A stretch of 64,000 bases of DNA from Pseudomonas sputi (GCF_021603585.1 NZ_BQHI01000006.1:124001-188000), one strand, 5' to 3'; shown: positions 10,165 to 20,643, counted from the stretch's first letter. Notes: generated by a model from the sequence alone, not told the origin. Made by a program: numbers and translations.

Positions 10165-11226
10165 TCATCGCGCCAGTTTTGCCAGTGCGCCTTCAGCCAG
10201 TTGCCGGGTCAGTTCAGCGCTGCCGAGGTCTTTGCCGAGCGTGAAGGCCTGGCCGGCCCAGAGGTTGCTGAAATCTGCTTCGCCCTTCGCACGCAGCGGC
10301 ATCAAGGCACCGCCAGCCAGCGGAAAAGCCGGGGCCTTGTCCGACATCGGGCCCAGTTCGCGCATCACCCGATTGAGAATCCCCCGCGCCGGACGCCCGG
10401 TAAACAGATTGGTCACCGCGGTCTCGCTTTCCTTGGCGGTGCGCAAGGCCTTGTAGTGCGACGCGCTGACTTTCGCTTCCGGGGTAAACAGATACGCCGT
10501 CCCGACTTGAACAGCCGAAGCGCCGAGCATGAACGCGGCCGCCACGCCGCGCGCATCGGCAATCGCACCGGCTGCAATCACCGGTACATTTACCGCGTCG
10601 ACCACTTGCGGCACCAGCGCAAACGTACCGACCTGACTGCTCAGGTCCTCGCTGAGAAACATCCCGCGATGGCCGCCGGCCTCGTAACCCATGGCGATGA
10701 TCGCGTCGCAACCGTTCTGCTCGAGCCAGATCGCTTCGTCGACGGTGGTTGCCGACGAGATGATTTTCGCACCAGTGGCCTTGACCCGATCCAGCAAGGA
10801 TTTTTCCGGCAGGCCAAAGTGAAAGCTCACCACTTCAGGGCGAAACTCTTCCAGCACTTCGCAGGCAGCGGCATCGAAGGGCGCGCGATTGGATACTGGC
10901 GTTGGCGCATCGAAATCGACACCCAGTTCGCGATAGTAGGGTTCCAGCAGTTTTTTCCAGTCACGGGCCTTTTGCTCATCGGCGGCCGGAGGTTGATGGC
11001 AGAAAAAGTTGACGTTGAACGGCTTGTTCGTGCCTTGGCGAATGGTCTTCAGTTCTTCGCGCAGTTGTTCGATGGTCAGCATCGCCGCCGGCATTGAACC
11101 GAGGCCACCGGCGTTACAGGTCGCGATGACCATCGATGAATTCGTGGCACCGGCCATGGGGCCCTGGATGATCGGCAGTTCGATGCCGAACAGGTCAAGA
11201 ATGCGGGTATCAGGCCATTGACTCAT
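10165..11226 (-). CDS. Nitronate monooxygenase (2-nitropropane dioxygenase family)
   Basis: A 353-residue FMN-dependent TIM-barrel enzyme that would oxidise alkyl nitronates. Motifs are the N-terminal ELPIIQGPMAGATN, GGLGSMPAAMLT, FHFGLP, the phosphate-binding GYEAGGHRGMF, and VPVIAAGAIADARGVAAAFMLGASAVQVGTAYLFTPE. The ATG at 11226 is chosen because MSQWPDTRILDLFGIELP is the family's N-terminus and the upstream extension to 11328 looks non-coding. It is divergent from the acuI-like gene. Confidence 0.9.
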   Translation of the reverse strand: MSQWPDTRILDLFGIELPIIQGPMAGATNSSMVIATCNAGGLGSMPAAMLTIEQLREELKTIRQGTNKPFNVNFFCHQPPAADEQKARDWKKLLEPYYRELGVDFDAPTPVSNRAPFDAAACEVLEEFRPEVVSFHFGLPEKSLLDRVKATGAKIISSATTVDEAIWLEQNGCDAIIAMGYEAGGHRGMFLSEDLSSQVGTFALVPQVVDAVNVPVIAAGAIADARGVAAAFMLGASAVQVGTAYLFTPEAKVSASHYKALRTAKESETAVTNLFTGRPARGILNRVMRELGPMSDKAPAFPLAGGALMPLRAKGEADFSNLWAGQAFTLGKDLGSAELTRQLAEGALAKLAR

Positions 11227-11441
11227 GGAATAGCTTCTCCGACGACAAAACAGGGCAGGGACGGTAGCAGCCGGTTTTTTAACGCAAAGCCACCCCCCAT
11301 GACCAGCACAGATTTGTAGCTTGAACAACAGGCGCTGGCTCGGTGTTCGGGCCCGATTGGCTAAAGGTCGAGTGGGGCAAAATGTTGCAATGTGCTATTC
11401 CAATGCCTCGACATCCTGAATTTCACCGGTAAGAGGCAGTC

Positions 11442-12425
11442 ATGTTCAAAGGTATTCTGATCGACAAAGACGACAGCGGTTATCGCGCCAACCTGCAAGA
11501 AATCAGCGACGAGCAGTTGCCGCAGGGCGATGTGACAGTGGATGTCGCGTACAGCACGCTGAACTTCAAGGACGGCCTGGCGATCACCGGCAGCAGCCCG
11601 GTGGTGCGCAAGTTTCCGATGGTGCCGGGGATCGATCTGGCGGGCACCGTCGAAGTCAGCTCACACCCGGACTACAAGGTTGGCGACGCGGTGCTGCTCA
11701 ACGGCTGGGGCGTCGGCGAAAACCACTGGGGCGGCCTGGCGCAGAAGGCGCGACTGAACGGTGACTGGTTGATTCCGCTGCCCAAGGCATTCACCGCTGC
11801 GCAAGCCATGGCCATCGGCACGGCGGGCTACACGGCGATGCTGTGCATCATGGCGCTGGAGCGCAACGGCGTGACACCGCAACAGGGCGAAGTGCTGGTG
11901 ACGGGCGCCAACGGTGGCGTTGGCAGTTTTGCGATTGCGTTGCTGAGCAAGCTTGGCTACCGCGTGGTCGCTTCGACCGGTCGAGTGTCTGAACACGAAT
12001 ACCTGAAGCACCTGGGCGCTGGCGAAATCATTGATCGCGCCACCCTGTCCTTGCCCGGCAAGCCGCTGGCTAAAGAGCGCTGGGCGGGCGTCATCGATTC
12101 GGTTGGCAGCCACACGCTGGCCAATGCCTGCGCCAGCACCCGGGCCGAAGGCACCGTGGCCGCGTGCGGTCTGGCTCAGGGCATGGACTTTCCGGCCTCG
12201 GTCGCGCCGTTCATTTTGCGAGGCGTGACGCTGGCCGGAATCAACAGCGTGACCCAGCCCAAGGCCCGCCGCATCGAGGCCTGGGATCGTCTGGCGAAGG
12301 ACCTGGATTTTGCTCTGTTGCCACTGATCAGCCATGAGATCGGCCTCGGCGAAGCGATCGACGCGGCACCGAAGTTGCTGGCGGGGCAGCTCCGAGGGCG
12401 GGTGGTGGTGGATGTGAATCGCTGA
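11442..12425 (+). CDS. acuI: Acrylyl-CoA reductase / YhdH-type quinone oxidoreductase
   Basis: A 327-residue medium-chain dehydrogenase/reductase without structural zinc ligands. It belongs to the YhdH/AcuI group, which reduces acryloyl-CoA with NADPH and protects cells from acrylate toxicity. The Rossmann glycine motif is VTGANGGVGSFAIALLSKLGYRVVASTGR at about 150-178. FKDGLAITG and VPGIDLAGTV are typical N-terminal family motifs. The physiological substrate here is inferred from family membership only. It converges with ada. Confidence 0.85.
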   Translation: MFKGILIDKDDSGYRANLQEISDEQLPQGDVTVDVAYSTLNFKDGLAITGSSPVVRKFPMVPGIDLAGTVEVSSHPDYKVGDAVLLNGWGVGENHWGGLAQKARLNGDWLIPLPKAFTAAQAMAIGTAGYTAMLCIMALERNGVTPQQGEVLVTGANGGVGSFAIALLSKLGYRVVASTGRVSEHEYLKHLGAGEIIDRATLSLPGKPLAKERWAGVIDSVGSHTLANACASTRAEGTVAACGLAQGMDFPASVAPFILRGVTLAGINSVTQPKARRIEAWDRLAKDLDFALLPLISHEIGLGEAIDAAPKLLAGQLRGRVVVDVNR

Positions 12426-12431
12426 TCACTG

Positions 12432-13499
<1,068 letters not shown>

Positions 13500-13548
13500 G
13501 ATGGAGAGTCCGTTGACCTGTTGAATGTCAGGTTAACCAGTGCCGCCA

Positions 13549-13577
13549 GCCGGAACACTCCGACCCTTGCGGTCAAA
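13549..13577 (-). promoter_or_regulatory. Repeated element upstream of ada
   Basis: This 28-29-nt stretch, core CCGGAACACTCCG on the plus strand followed by TTGCGGTC, is nearly identical to 15018-15045. Its near edge is 49 nt before the ada start, matching 48 nt for the other copy before the 2OG-oxygenase gene. The equal placement suggests a shared promoter or operator for the alkylation-repair genes; no binding protein is known to me. Confidence 0.55.
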
Positions 13578-13587
13578 CTTTTCAGGA

Positions 13588-14250
13588 TTATCCAGCGGTG
13601 CGAAATGTCAGGTTGAAGCGCTGTTCGCCCAAGCGCGGGTGCCGGCCAGGCTTGACCGGCAGGATACCGTGATAGCGCAACCGATCGACGCCGCCCCAGA
13701 TCACCATGTCGCCGTGCAACAACGAGATTTTCTGGCTCCTGTCGCCGCGCGCGAAACCGCCGAACAGGAATGTGGCGGGCAGTCCCAATGACAGCGAAAC
13801 GATCGGCGCTTCGTAGGCACTTTCGTCTTTGTCCTGATGCAACGACATCTTCGCGCCTGGGACATAACGATTGATCAGGCAGGAATCCGGCATGAAGTCC
13901 GCAAATCCCGCGCGTTTCGCCGCTGCCTGGGCCAGCTCTCGAAAAGCCTCGGGCATGGCCGGCCAGGGGCGATGGCTCACTGGATCTTCGGATGAATAGC
14001 GGTAACCGCTGCGATCAGTGATCCAGCCCAGTGCGCCGCAACTGCTGGTGGCCACCGACATGCTGAAGCCTCCGGGTGTCATCATGTGACGCAACGGGGC
14101 GCAGGCGATGATCGCTTCCAGGGCCGGTAACAACTGCTCGATGTGCGGCAGGGCGAAACCGCGCAGCACCCAGGATTGCTCGCCGATCTGTTCGGCGCGC
14201 CGGGGTTGTTCGGATTCTGTGTCGGCGAACAGATCGAAGGTGGTTTGCAT
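13588..14250 (-). CDS. alkB: Alpha-ketoglutarate-dependent DNA dioxygenase AlkB
   Basis: AlkB oxidatively removes methyl groups from N1-methyladenine and N3-methylcytosine in DNA. The 220-residue protein has the iron ligands HQD (MSLHQDKDESAYEAPIVSLSLG) and the distal His in YHGILPV. The 2-oxoglutarate-binding RFNLTFR motif is at the C-terminus. FLFGG and LLHGDMVIWGG are also family signatures. It lies 5 nt downstream of the second oxygenase gene and upstream of ada, which fits a repair operon. Confidence 0.96.
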   Translation of the reverse strand: MQTTFDLFADTESEQPRRAEQIGEQSWVLRGFALPHIEQLLPALEAIIACAPLRHMMTPGGFSMSVATSSCGALGWITDRSGYRYSSEDPVSHRPWPAMPEAFRELAQAAAKRAGFADFMPDSCLINRYVPGAKMSLHQDKDESAYEAPIVSLSLGLPATFLFGGFARGDRSQKISLLHGDMVIWGGVDRLRYHGILPVKPGRHPRLGEQRFNLTFRTAG

Positions 14251-14255
14251 GATCG

Positions 14256-14969
14256 TCAGGTCGCGTCGTGGAAAATGATGCCCAGAGTATGCCGTTTTCC
14301 GCTGTGCAATCGGCTGACGCCGTGGCGCATGGTCACCCGATAATCACTGCGCACGCCTTTGACCGGCCGCTGATTGACAGCAAAGATCAGCGCGTCGCCT
14401 TTTCTCAGGTCCATCACCAGCGGGCGCGATTGCATTCTCGGACGTTGTTCGGTCATGACGAACTCGCCGCCGGTGAAATCTTCGCCAGGTTCTGACAGAA
14501 GAATCGCCACTTGCAGTGGGAACACATGTTCGCCGTACAGGTCCTGATGCAGACAGTTGTAGTCCTGTGGACCGTATTGCAGCAAGAGCGGGGTAGGTCG
14601 CAGTTGACCGGCGGCGTGGCAGCGCTCGAGAAATTCGCTGTGTCGCGCTGGAAAACGCTCCGGCAATCCCATTCGTTCATACCAGCGGTTGGCCAGAGGC
14701 ACGAGTCGCGGATAGAGCGCGCTGCGCAGGCGTTCCACCACCGATGGAAGCGGATAGCGCAGGTATTTGTATTCCCCGCGCCCGAAACCGTGACGGGCCA
14801 TGATGACCCGGGATCGAAACGGTTCACTTTGTGGGTAAAGCGCACTCAACCGATCACAGGTGTCCGGGCGCAGCAGCGTGCGGAGAACGGCACAACCGTC
14901 TAGGTCCAGTTGCTGCTCGAGGGCGATCCAGTCGAGCGCATCGAGCGGGGAGGCGGGTGAGGGTGGCAT
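14256..14969 (-). CDS. 2OG-Fe(II) oxygenase, proline-hydroxylase-like
   Basis: A 237-residue dioxygenase of the prolyl 4-hydroxylase-like fold. Iron ligands are His and Asp in NCLHQDLYGEHVFPLQVAILLSEPGEDFTGGEF, with the distal His in VTMRHGVSRL followed by the 2-oxoglutarate Arg nearby. AAGGAATCAGC precedes the ATG at 14969, so this start is preferred over 14987. Its position next to alkB and ada suggests a role in alkylation or DNA damage, but the substrate is unknown. An element shared with ada lies upstream. Confidence 0.85.
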   Translation of the reverse strand: MPPSPASPLDALDWIALEQQLDLDGCAVLRTLLRPDTCDRLSALYPQSEPFRSRVIMARHGFGRGEYKYLRYPLPSVVERLRSALYPRLVPLANRWYERMGLPERFPARHSEFLERCHAAGQLRPTPLLLQYGPQDYNCLHQDLYGEHVFPLQVAILLSEPGEDFTGGEFVMTEQRPRMQSRPLVMDLRKGDALIFAVNQRPVKGVRSDYRVTMRHGVSRLHSGKRHTLGIIFHDAT

Positions 14970-15017
14970 GCTGATTCCTTGGCTCATATTCAGGTATCAG
15001 TCTGGGGCGTCCACCCG

Positions 15018-15045
15018 GCCGGAACACTCCGCCGCTTGCGGTCTA
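15018..15045 (-). promoter_or_regulatory. Repeated element upstream of the 2OG-oxygenase/alkB pair
   Basis: The second copy of the sequence at 13549-13577, differing at only a few positions. It contains the perfect small palindrome CCGCTTGCGG. Its near edge is 48 nt before the ATG at 14969. Confidence 0.55.
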
Positions 15046-15060
15046 ATTGTCACCCGGGGC

Positions 15061-15231
15061 TTACAGGGCCTTGCTGACGCTGATGTCGCTGATGACATCG
15101 TCGCTCTGGCCGTGCAGGGCATCCAGCGCTGCCTTGGCTTCTTCCGGGGTGCCGTTTTCCAGTTGGGCGAACTCGAAGCGGCGTTCGCCGTTGAGTTTGT
15201 ACTTGATCACGTATTTGGTCGTTTGGGCCAC
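15061..15231 (-). CDS. Small conserved hypothetical protein
   Basis: A 56-residue reverse-strand frame with a GTG start at 15231 and TAA at 15061. The product reads VAQTTKYVIKYKLNGERRFE at its N-terminus and ends DISVSKAL. The alternation of charged and hydrophobic residues and strong third-position GC support real coding. CAGGTAAG lies about 10 nt upstream as a possible ribosome-binding site. Function unknown. It follows the DUF1883 gene after 34 nt in the same direction. Confidence 0.6.
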   Translation of the reverse strand: MAQTTKYVIKYKLNGERRFEFAQLENGTPEEAKAALDALHGQSDDVISDISVSKAL

Positions 15232-15265
15232 GTTGATGCTTACCTGTGTGCGTGGGCGGAACCGC

Positions 15266-15568
15266 TCAGCTGAGCTTGGAGCTCGAGCGGCGAATGATCT
15301 TGATCGAATGCGTCAGGGTTGGCTTGCGGGTCACGCTGATCGCCCGTCGGCTGACGGTGTCGATGGTGATGTTCCAGAAGCCGGTGCTTGGCGCGGTGAT
15401 TCGGGCGGGGAACGTGTCGAAAGCGCCGCCGTGATAGGTGTGGCGCCCGCCATTCTTGAAGCTGCGGAAGTTGGCGTCGTTCATCAGACGGATGTTGCAG
15501 GTTTGCGAGCATTGAATGACGACGATGTCGTCCTCGTTGAGGTGCTCGCGCTGGTGAATGAATTTCAT
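15266..15568 (-). CDS. DUF1883 domain protein
   Basis: A 100-residue protein matching the DUF1883 pattern: MKFIHQREHLNEDDIVVIQC, then NIRLMNDANFRSFKNGGRHTYHGG and FPARITAPSTGFWNITID. The family looks like a compact beta-sandwich and its function is not established. A good GGAGGCGCC ribosome-binding site precedes the ATG. It is first in a same-strand run leading to the 56-residue gene. Confidence 0.85.
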   Translation of the reverse strand: MKFIHQREHLNEDDIVVIQCSQTCNIRLMNDANFRSFKNGGRHTYHGGAFDTFPARITAPSTGFWNITIDTVSRRAISVTRKPTLTHSIKIIRRSSSKLS

Positions 15569-15779
15569 GGGCGCCTCCAGAAGGGCTTTTTCTACAAAAT
15601 CAAAACGATAGCATTGTCGATTGGCGCAGTTTATCAGCCCGGACAGGTTATTATCCGGCCGTCGGGCACCGCTTTGACAATTAAAAACAGATATTCACGA
15701 TTCGATGTGGGTTAAATGCAGTGAGCCTCGGAGAAAAACGGTATTCGTGCTGTCGGAGGGTCTTTATTGGAGGTTTTGT

Positions 15780-16136
15780 ATGAAGTGGGGTGTGGTGATT
15801 CTGCCGTTGGCATTGGCAATGGGTGGTTGCGCAAGCGTTTCGCAAATCAATGAAACGCTGCCGACCATGAACGTCATTTCCGGCAAGAAACCCCATGAAT
15901 ATGCACAGTGCCTGTCCGAGAAACTGGCCGACAGCCGGGGTGCCTTGCAGGTAGAGCGGCACAAGGACGAGGTTCGGGTCATTGTGCCGGGCAAGCTGGG
16001 ATCGGGCCCGGCAGCGGTGTTTGACATCGAGGATCGCTCCGGCGGCAGCAGTATCAAGCTGCACGAACGGATGTCCAATGTGCCGCTGCGCCCATGGGAT
16101 GTGCGCAAAGCTGCCACGGCCTGTATTTCCGGCTGA
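15780..16136 (+). CDS. Putative lipoprotein
   Basis: A 118-residue protein with a type II signal peptide: MKWGVVILPLALAMGGCASV has the lipobox AMGGC with Cys17. The mature part (SVSQINETLPTMNVISGKKP) is hydrophilic and of unknown function. The frame is open from 15705, but only the ATG at 15780 places the lipobox correctly, with GGAGG about 8 nt before it. Confidence 0.8.
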   Translation: MKWGVVILPLALAMGGCASVSQINETLPTMNVISGKKPHEYAQCLSEKLADSRGALQVERHKDEVRVIVPGKLGSGPAAVFDIEDRSGGSSIKLHERMSNVPLRPWDVRKAATACISG

Positions 16137-16208
16137 TAGACTGTCAACAGTCAGCATTGATGCCGTCACAGCGTTGCTGTGGCGGCATTGTCATTTCTGG
16201 AGCGGTGA

Positions 16209-16439
16209 ATGAAGAGAGAGCAGGTGCAGGAGCGACACAAGGAAGGACTCATTGCGGCTACCCATGTGATCCAGAACCCGGCGAATCCGGGGGAGTGGAT
16301 CGTGTTTTTCAAGAAAAGCGCCGGTCGCAGCTACTTTCTGGTCGACGATAACGACGAAGTCGAATCCTTCAACCGGCTCGACGACCTGATCGAAGTCGTG
16401 CGCGGGCTGGGGATCAAGTTCGCCGAAATTCACATGTAA
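16209..16439 (+). CDS. Conserved hypothetical protein
   Basis: A 76-residue soluble protein containing GLIAATHVIQNPANPGEW and RSYFLVDDNDEVESFNRLDD, a short alpha/beta pattern. I do not recognise the family. It starts with ATG after TGGAGCGGTGA and ends 2 nt before the convergent lipoprotein gene. Confidence 0.7.
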   Translation: MKREQVQERHKEGLIAATHVIQNPANPGEWIVFFKKSAGRSYFLVDDNDEVESFNRLDDLIEVVRGLGIKFAEIHM

Positions 16440-16441
16440 GG

Positions 16442-16738
16442 CTATTTACACACCACCACCACGCTACGGTTTTTGTAGTTGCCGACGTCGACGCCCAGCG
16501 TCTTGTCGCTTTCCTTGGGCGCTGGTGTGCCGTCGGTCCCGACGATGCGATAGCCGGTTCCGGCGCAGGACGCGTCAGCCTTTTCATAACAGCTGGCCCA
16601 GGAGTTGGCCTCGCCGGAGCAGTCGATGCTCAGGCCTTGTTCACCGTTGTTCAGGTAAGTGGTCTGCGAAGTAGCGCAGCCGGTCAGGGCCGCGAGCGCA
16701 ATCAGGGGCACGAAACGGATGAAGGGGCGGTTGGTCAT
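16442..16738 (-). CDS. Putative lipoprotein
   Basis: A 98-residue protein with signal peptide and lipobox LTGC at Cys21 (MTNRPFIRFVPLIALAALTG then C). The mature part contains SWASCYEKADASCAGTGYRIVG, with three cysteines that could pair, and ends in VVVVCK. This resembles small outer-membrane lipoproteins of pseudomonads; no function is known. It converges with the preceding gene. Confidence 0.8.
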   Translation of the reverse strand: MTNRPFIRFVPLIALAALTGCATSQTTYLNNGEQGLSIDCSGEANSWASCYEKADASCAGTGYRIVGTDGTPAPKESDKTLGVDVGNYKNRSVVVVCK

Positions 16739-16832
16739 GGCTATGTCATCTTCGAGAGGGAGGGGGCTAGACGCTATGACAGCGCCGACATGAAAAGGTT
16801 ATAGCGATTGGCCACTTCTTTGTGCGCAGCCC

Positions 16833-16859
16833 AAAAAAAGCCCTGCGCGAAGGCAGGGC
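16833..16859 (-). terminator. Rho-independent terminator, reverse strand
   Basis: GCCCTGC and GCAGGGC flank a 6-nt loop and, read on the minus strand, are followed by seven T. It lies 20 nt after the stop codon of the 62-residue gene. Confidence 0.85.
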
Positions 16860-16878
16860 CGGGATTTGCAGTCGCCGA

Positions 16879-17067
16879 TCAGTCCTGATCCTTGCCGCGA
16901 CGCTTCGGTGCGGCAGGCGTGTAATCAAGCACCGCGGCCACTTCAATCGCCATTGCTTCAGTGGGCAACGGGCCGGATACATCTTCGCCGTTGGCGGCAG
17001 TGATATGCCACTGGCCATCTTTCGCCTTGGCGACGGTGTACCCGTTGATGATTTTTGCTGCGGACAT
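16879..17067 (-). CDS. Conserved small hypothetical protein
   Basis: A 62-residue protein beginning MSAAKIINGYTVAKAKDGQWHI. It has an internal EAMAIEVAAVLDYTPAAP and a basic tail (PKRRGKDQD). No domain is recognised. It has a good terminator downstream and stands alone, transcribed away from galU. Confidence 0.65.
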   Translation of the reverse strand: MSAAKIINGYTVAKAKDGQWHITAANGEDVSGPLPTEAMAIEVAAVLDYTPAAPKRRGKDQD

Positions 17068-17314
17068 CTAGCGGCCTCGTTGGCTGGTTCAAAGGCGCCA
17101 TGATAACGGTAAATCGGCGAACGGGCGCAGGTCGATGAGGTGTTTCGAGATCTTTGGGCTACGCTGATTGCGCAGCCTCTGTGTGCGGATTGAACTATCC
17201 GCCAGATTATTTCTCTATGTTGACATCGGTTAGCCAGTGCGGGGCATTGTAAGGTGTACGCCGCCTGATTAGACTGCGCCGAAACTCGTACACACAGCCC
17301 TTTCAAGGACTTAT

Positions 17315-18154
17315 ATGATCAAGAAATGCTTGTTCCCAGCAGCCGGTTACGGTACTCGCTTCCTCCCAGCGACGAAGGCCATGCCCAAAGAAATGCTGCC
17401 GGTGGTAAACAAGCCACTGATCCAGTACGGCGTCGAAGAAGCTCTGGATGCCGGTCTGAACGAAATCTCCATCGTGACCGGCCGTGGCAAACGCGCTCTG
17501 GAAGACCACTTCGACATCAGCTATGAGCTGGAAAACCAGATCAAGGGCACCGACAAGGAAAAATACCTGGTCGGTATCCGCAAGCTGTTGGACGAGTGCT
17601 CGTTCTCCTACACCCGTCAGACCGAAATGAAAGGCCTGGGTCACGCGATCCTGACCGGTCGCCCATTGATCGGTGACGAACCGTTCGCTGTGGTGCTGGC
17701 AGACGACCTGTGCGTGAACCTCGAAGGTGACGGCGTACTGACCCAGATGGTCAAGCTGTACAAGCAGTTCCGCTGCTCGATCATTGCCATTCAGGAAGTC
17801 GATCCGCAGGAAACCAGCAAGTACGGCGTGATCGCTGGCGAAATGATCCGCGACGACATCTACCGTGTACACAGCATGGTCGAGAAGCCAAAACCGGAAG
17901 ACGCGCCATCGAACCTGGCGATCATCGGCCGTTACATCCTGACCCCGGACATCTTCGATCTGATCGAACAGACCGAACCAGGCAAAGGTGGTGAAATCCA
18001 GATCACCGACGCCCTGATGAAACAAGCCCAGAACGGCTGCGTGATGGCCTACAAGTTCAAGGGCAAGCGTTTCGACTGCGGTGGTGCGGAAGGCTACATC
18101 GAAGCAACCAACTTCTGCTTCGAGAACTTCTACAAGACTGGCAAGGCTTACTGA
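17315..18154 (+). CDS. galU: UTP--glucose-1-phosphate uridylyltransferase GalU
   Basis: GalU makes UDP-glucose from UTP and glucose 1-phosphate, feeding LPS core, exopolysaccharide and trehalose-type pathways. The 279-residue length is normal. The nucleotidyltransferase motif LFPAAGYGTRFLPATKAMPKEMLPV is at 7-31, followed by QYGVEEAL, VLADDLCV (metal-binding Asp) and FDCGGAEGYIEA. It has a clear terminator downstream. Confidence 0.97.
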   Translation: MIKKCLFPAAGYGTRFLPATKAMPKEMLPVVNKPLIQYGVEEALDAGLNEISIVTGRGKRALEDHFDISYELENQIKGTDKEKYLVGIRKLLDECSFSYTRQTEMKGLGHAILTGRPLIGDEPFAVVLADDLCVNLEGDGVLTQMVKLYKQFRCSIIAIQEVDPQETSKYGVIAGEMIRDDIYRVHSMVEKPKPEDAPSNLAIIGRYILTPDIFDLIEQTEPGKGGEIQITDALMKQAQNGCVMAYKFKGKRFDCGGAEGYIEATNFCFENFYKTGKAY

Positions 18155-18176
18155 TAGCGCCTGACCTGCCTGTACG

Positions 18177-18202
18177 AAAAAGCCACCTCCGGGTGGCTTT
18201 TT
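18177..18202 (+). terminator. Rho-independent terminator after galU
   Basis: GCCACC and GGTGGC pair across a short TCCG loop, flanked by AAAAA before and TTTTT after. It can also act on the reverse strand. Confidence 0.9.
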
Positions 18203-18283
18203 CATTTTCCGCCCCCATATCGCCAGGAGCGCTTGCCCAACGGACGACGACGGGTATGCTGATCGCCTGCCGAGGAGATAGAA

Positions 18284-19642
18284 ATGGCCTACGATTTTGA
18301 CCTTTATGTGATTGGTGCCGGTTCCGGCGGTGTGCGGGCTGCGCGTTTTGCTGCCGGGTTCGGTGCGAAAGTGGCGGTGGCCGAGAGCCGTTATCTGGGT
18401 GGGACCTGCGTGAACGTCGGTTGCGTACCGAAAAAACTGTTGGTGTATGGGGCGCATTTCGCCGAAGACTTCGAGCAGTCCTCGGGTTTTGGCTGGAGCT
18501 TGGGCGAGGCGGATTTCGACTGGGCCACGCTGATTGCCAACAAGGATCGCGAGATCAATCGCCTGAACGGCATTTATCGCAATCTGCTGGTCAACAGCGG
18601 CGTGACCCTGCATGAAGCCCACGCGAAAATCGTCGGCCCGCACGAAGTTGAGGTCAATGGCGAGCGATACACCGCGAAGAATATTCTGATCGCCACCGGT
18701 GGCTGGCCACAGATCCCTGAGATTCCGGGGCATGAGCATGCGATCAGCTCGAACCAGGCGTTCTTCCTCAAAGAACTGCCCAAGCGTGTACTGGTCGTCG
18801 GTGGCGGCTACATCGCTGTTGAATTTGCCGGGATTTTCCATGGCCTGGGCGCCAACACGACATTGTTGTATCGCGGGGATCTGTTCCTCCGTGGTTTCGA
18901 CGGTTCGGTGCGTAACCATTTGAAAGAAGAACTGACCAAGCGCGGTCTGGATCTGCAATTCAATGCCGACATTGCCCGTATCGACAAGCAACCCGATGGC
19001 AGCCTGAAAGCGACACTCAAGGATGGTCGCGTGCTGGAGGCGGATTGTGTGTTCTACGCCACCGGCCGACGTCCGATGCTGGACAACCTGGGGCTGGAGA
19101 ACACTGATGTGCAGCTCGACGACAAAGGCTTCATCAAGGTCGACGAGGAATATCAAACCACCGAGCCATCAATCCTGGCGCTGGGCGATGTCATCGGTCG
19201 CGTACAGTTGACGCCGGTGGCGCTGGCCGAAGGCATGGCGGTGGCGCGGCGTCTGTTCAAGCCTGAGCAATATCGTCCGGTGGATTACAAGATGATCCCG
19301 ACGGCCGTGTTCAGTCTGCCGAATATCGGCACCGTCGGCCTGACCGAAGAAGAGGCTCGGGAAGCGGGCCACGAAGTCGTGATTTACGAAAGCCGCTTCA
19401 GGCCGATGAAGTTGACCCTGACTGACTGCCAGGAGCGCACGCTGATGAAGCTGGTGGTCGATGGCAAGACCGACAAGGTCCTGGGCTGTCACATGGTCGG
19501 GCCGGATGCCGGCGAGATCGTGCAGGGCCTGGCAATCGCATTGAAGGCCGGCGCCACCAAGCGTGACTTCGACGACACCATCGGGGTGCACCCGACGGCG
19601 GCCGAAGAGTTTGTCACCATGCGTACGCCGGTCGGCGCTTAA
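18284..19642 (+). CDS. gor: Glutathione reductase
   Basis: Gor reduces glutathione disulfide with NADPH in the cytoplasm. The 452-residue flavoprotein has an N-terminal FAD motif ([14 protein letters not shown]), the redox pair in [14 protein letters not shown], the NADPH-binding [13 protein letters not shown], the second FAD motif ALGDVIGR and the active-site His in [10 protein letters not shown] at the C-terminus. GAGGAGATAGAA precedes the ATG. Its stop codon overlaps that of the convergent KfrA-like gene by 3 nt. Confidence 0.96.
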   Translation: MAYDFDLYVIGAGSGGVRAARFAAGFGAKVAVAESRYLGGTCVNVGCVPKKLLVYGAHFAEDFEQSSGFGWSLGEADFDWATLIANKDREINRLNGIYRNLLVNSGVTLHEAHAKIVGPHEVEVNGERYTAKNILIATGGWPQIPEIPGHEHAISSNQAFFLKELPKRVLVVGGGYIAVEFAGIFHGLGANTTLLYRGDLFLRGFDGSVRNHLKEELTKRGLDLQFNADIARIDKQPDGSLKATLKDGRVLEADCVFYATGRRPMLDNLGLENTDVQLDDKGFIKVDEEYQTTEPSILALGDVIGRVQLTPVALAEGMAVARRLFKPEQYRPVDYKMIPTAVFSLPNIGTVGLTEEEAREAGHEVVIYESRFRPMKLTLTDCQERTLMKLVVDGKTDKVLGCHMVGPDAGEIVQGLAIALKAGATKRDFDDTIGVHPTAAEEFVTMRTPVGA

Positions 19643-20643
19643 GTCTTTTTCGGTTCTGCTGCGTCTGGCGCTGCCGCAACGGCCGTGGCCAGGCGCAAGC
19701 TGGCTTGAACCGTGGTCAATTCCTTTTCCAGTGACTGATTGAGTTGCGACTGCTCGTCGACGTTCTGCTTGAGCGTCTGGCTTTCCAGCAGTGCCACACG
19801 CAAACGTTCCTGAAGGAGGGTGCGTTCGCTGTCGACGCGAGACGCTTGCTCCAGCAGTTGATCCTGACGCTGATTGCTTTGTTTGAGTTGATCCTGCATC
19901 AGGCTCAATTCGCGTACGGTGCCGCGATTTTCAGTCAGCAGGCGCTCGTTGTCGCGGTGCAGCTGGGTGATCTCGTCCTGACGTACCAGGGCGCTTTGCT
20001 GCGCCTGGCGTAACTCCATCTGCAACTGCTGAATCTGAGTTTCGTGGCGGCTTTGCTCCTGCTCGCGCTGTTCCTTGATGGCGTTGCGGTAGTGCTCAAG
20101 CGCGTCGCGGGCGTGCAGGTGTTTCTCTTCCAGTGAGCGGATCTGCTCGTCCTTGTCCTGCAGGCGCAGCTCAAAATCCGCCAGTGCCTGATTCAGCCCG
20201 GCGTTGCGGGTCTGTTCGGTCTGCAGCATTGAGCGGGTATCGCTCAGGGCTTCGGATTCCTTGGCCAGCGCGGCGCCCTGAATGTCGTGTTTCTTCTCCA
20301 GTTGCGCATGATCCTGACGAAGCAGATTCAGCTCGCTTTCCAGTGCCTGACGCTGTTGTTCGTACTGCTCGCGTGCCTGGTCGATCGGCTCCTGCGCCTG
20401 TTCTTTCAGGCGTTGGGCAAGGCGCGTGACGAGCGCCAGCAGCTCGTCATCGATGGGTTCTGCCGAGAGATCGGCCGGTTCGCTGCCGTCATCGAGTTCC
20501 TTCAGATAGCGATGAATCGTGGTTTTTGAACCGGTATTACCCAGCTCGATGCGTACTGCGTCGATGCTGGGGTGTTCGCCACGGGCGAGGATCGCTGCGC
20601 GCGCGATCTGGACGACTGCTTTGTTAACGCCGCCACGGGCCAT
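19639..20643 (-). CDS. KfrA-type DNA-binding coiled-coil protein
   Basis: A 334-residue protein with an N-terminal KfrA_N DNA-binding domain (about 1-60: [20 protein letters not shown], then [25 protein letters not shown]). A very long alpha-helical coiled coil rich in Gln, Glu, Leu and Arg covers about 75-310. KfrA proteins of IncP plasmids bind their own promoter and help in plasmid maintenance. This chromosomal version has the same layout. The ATG at 20643 has GGAGCAGAT upstream. It is divergent from a tyrosine recombinase gene, with an inverted repeat between them. Confidence 0.88.
   Translation of the reverse strand: MARGGVNKAVVQIARAAILARGEHPSIDAVRIELGNTGSKTTIHRYLKELDDGSEPADLSAEPIDDELLALVTRLAQRLKEQAQEPIDQAREQYEQQRQALESELNLLRQDHAQLEKKHDIQGAALAKESEALSDTRSMLQTEQTRNAGLNQALADFELRLQDKDEQIRSLEEKHLHARDALEHYRNAIKEQREQEQSRHETQIQQLQMELRQAQQSALVRQDEITQLHRDNERLLTENRGTVRELSLMQDQLKQSNQRQDQLLEQASRVDSERTLLQERLRVALLESQTLKQNVDEQSQLNQSLEKELTTVQASLRLATAVAAAPDAAEPKKT

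Noticed and set aside
17303-19156. A 617-codon open frame on the minus strand
   Set aside because: It lies opposite galU and gor, both with intact catalytic motifs, and has no recognisable domain.
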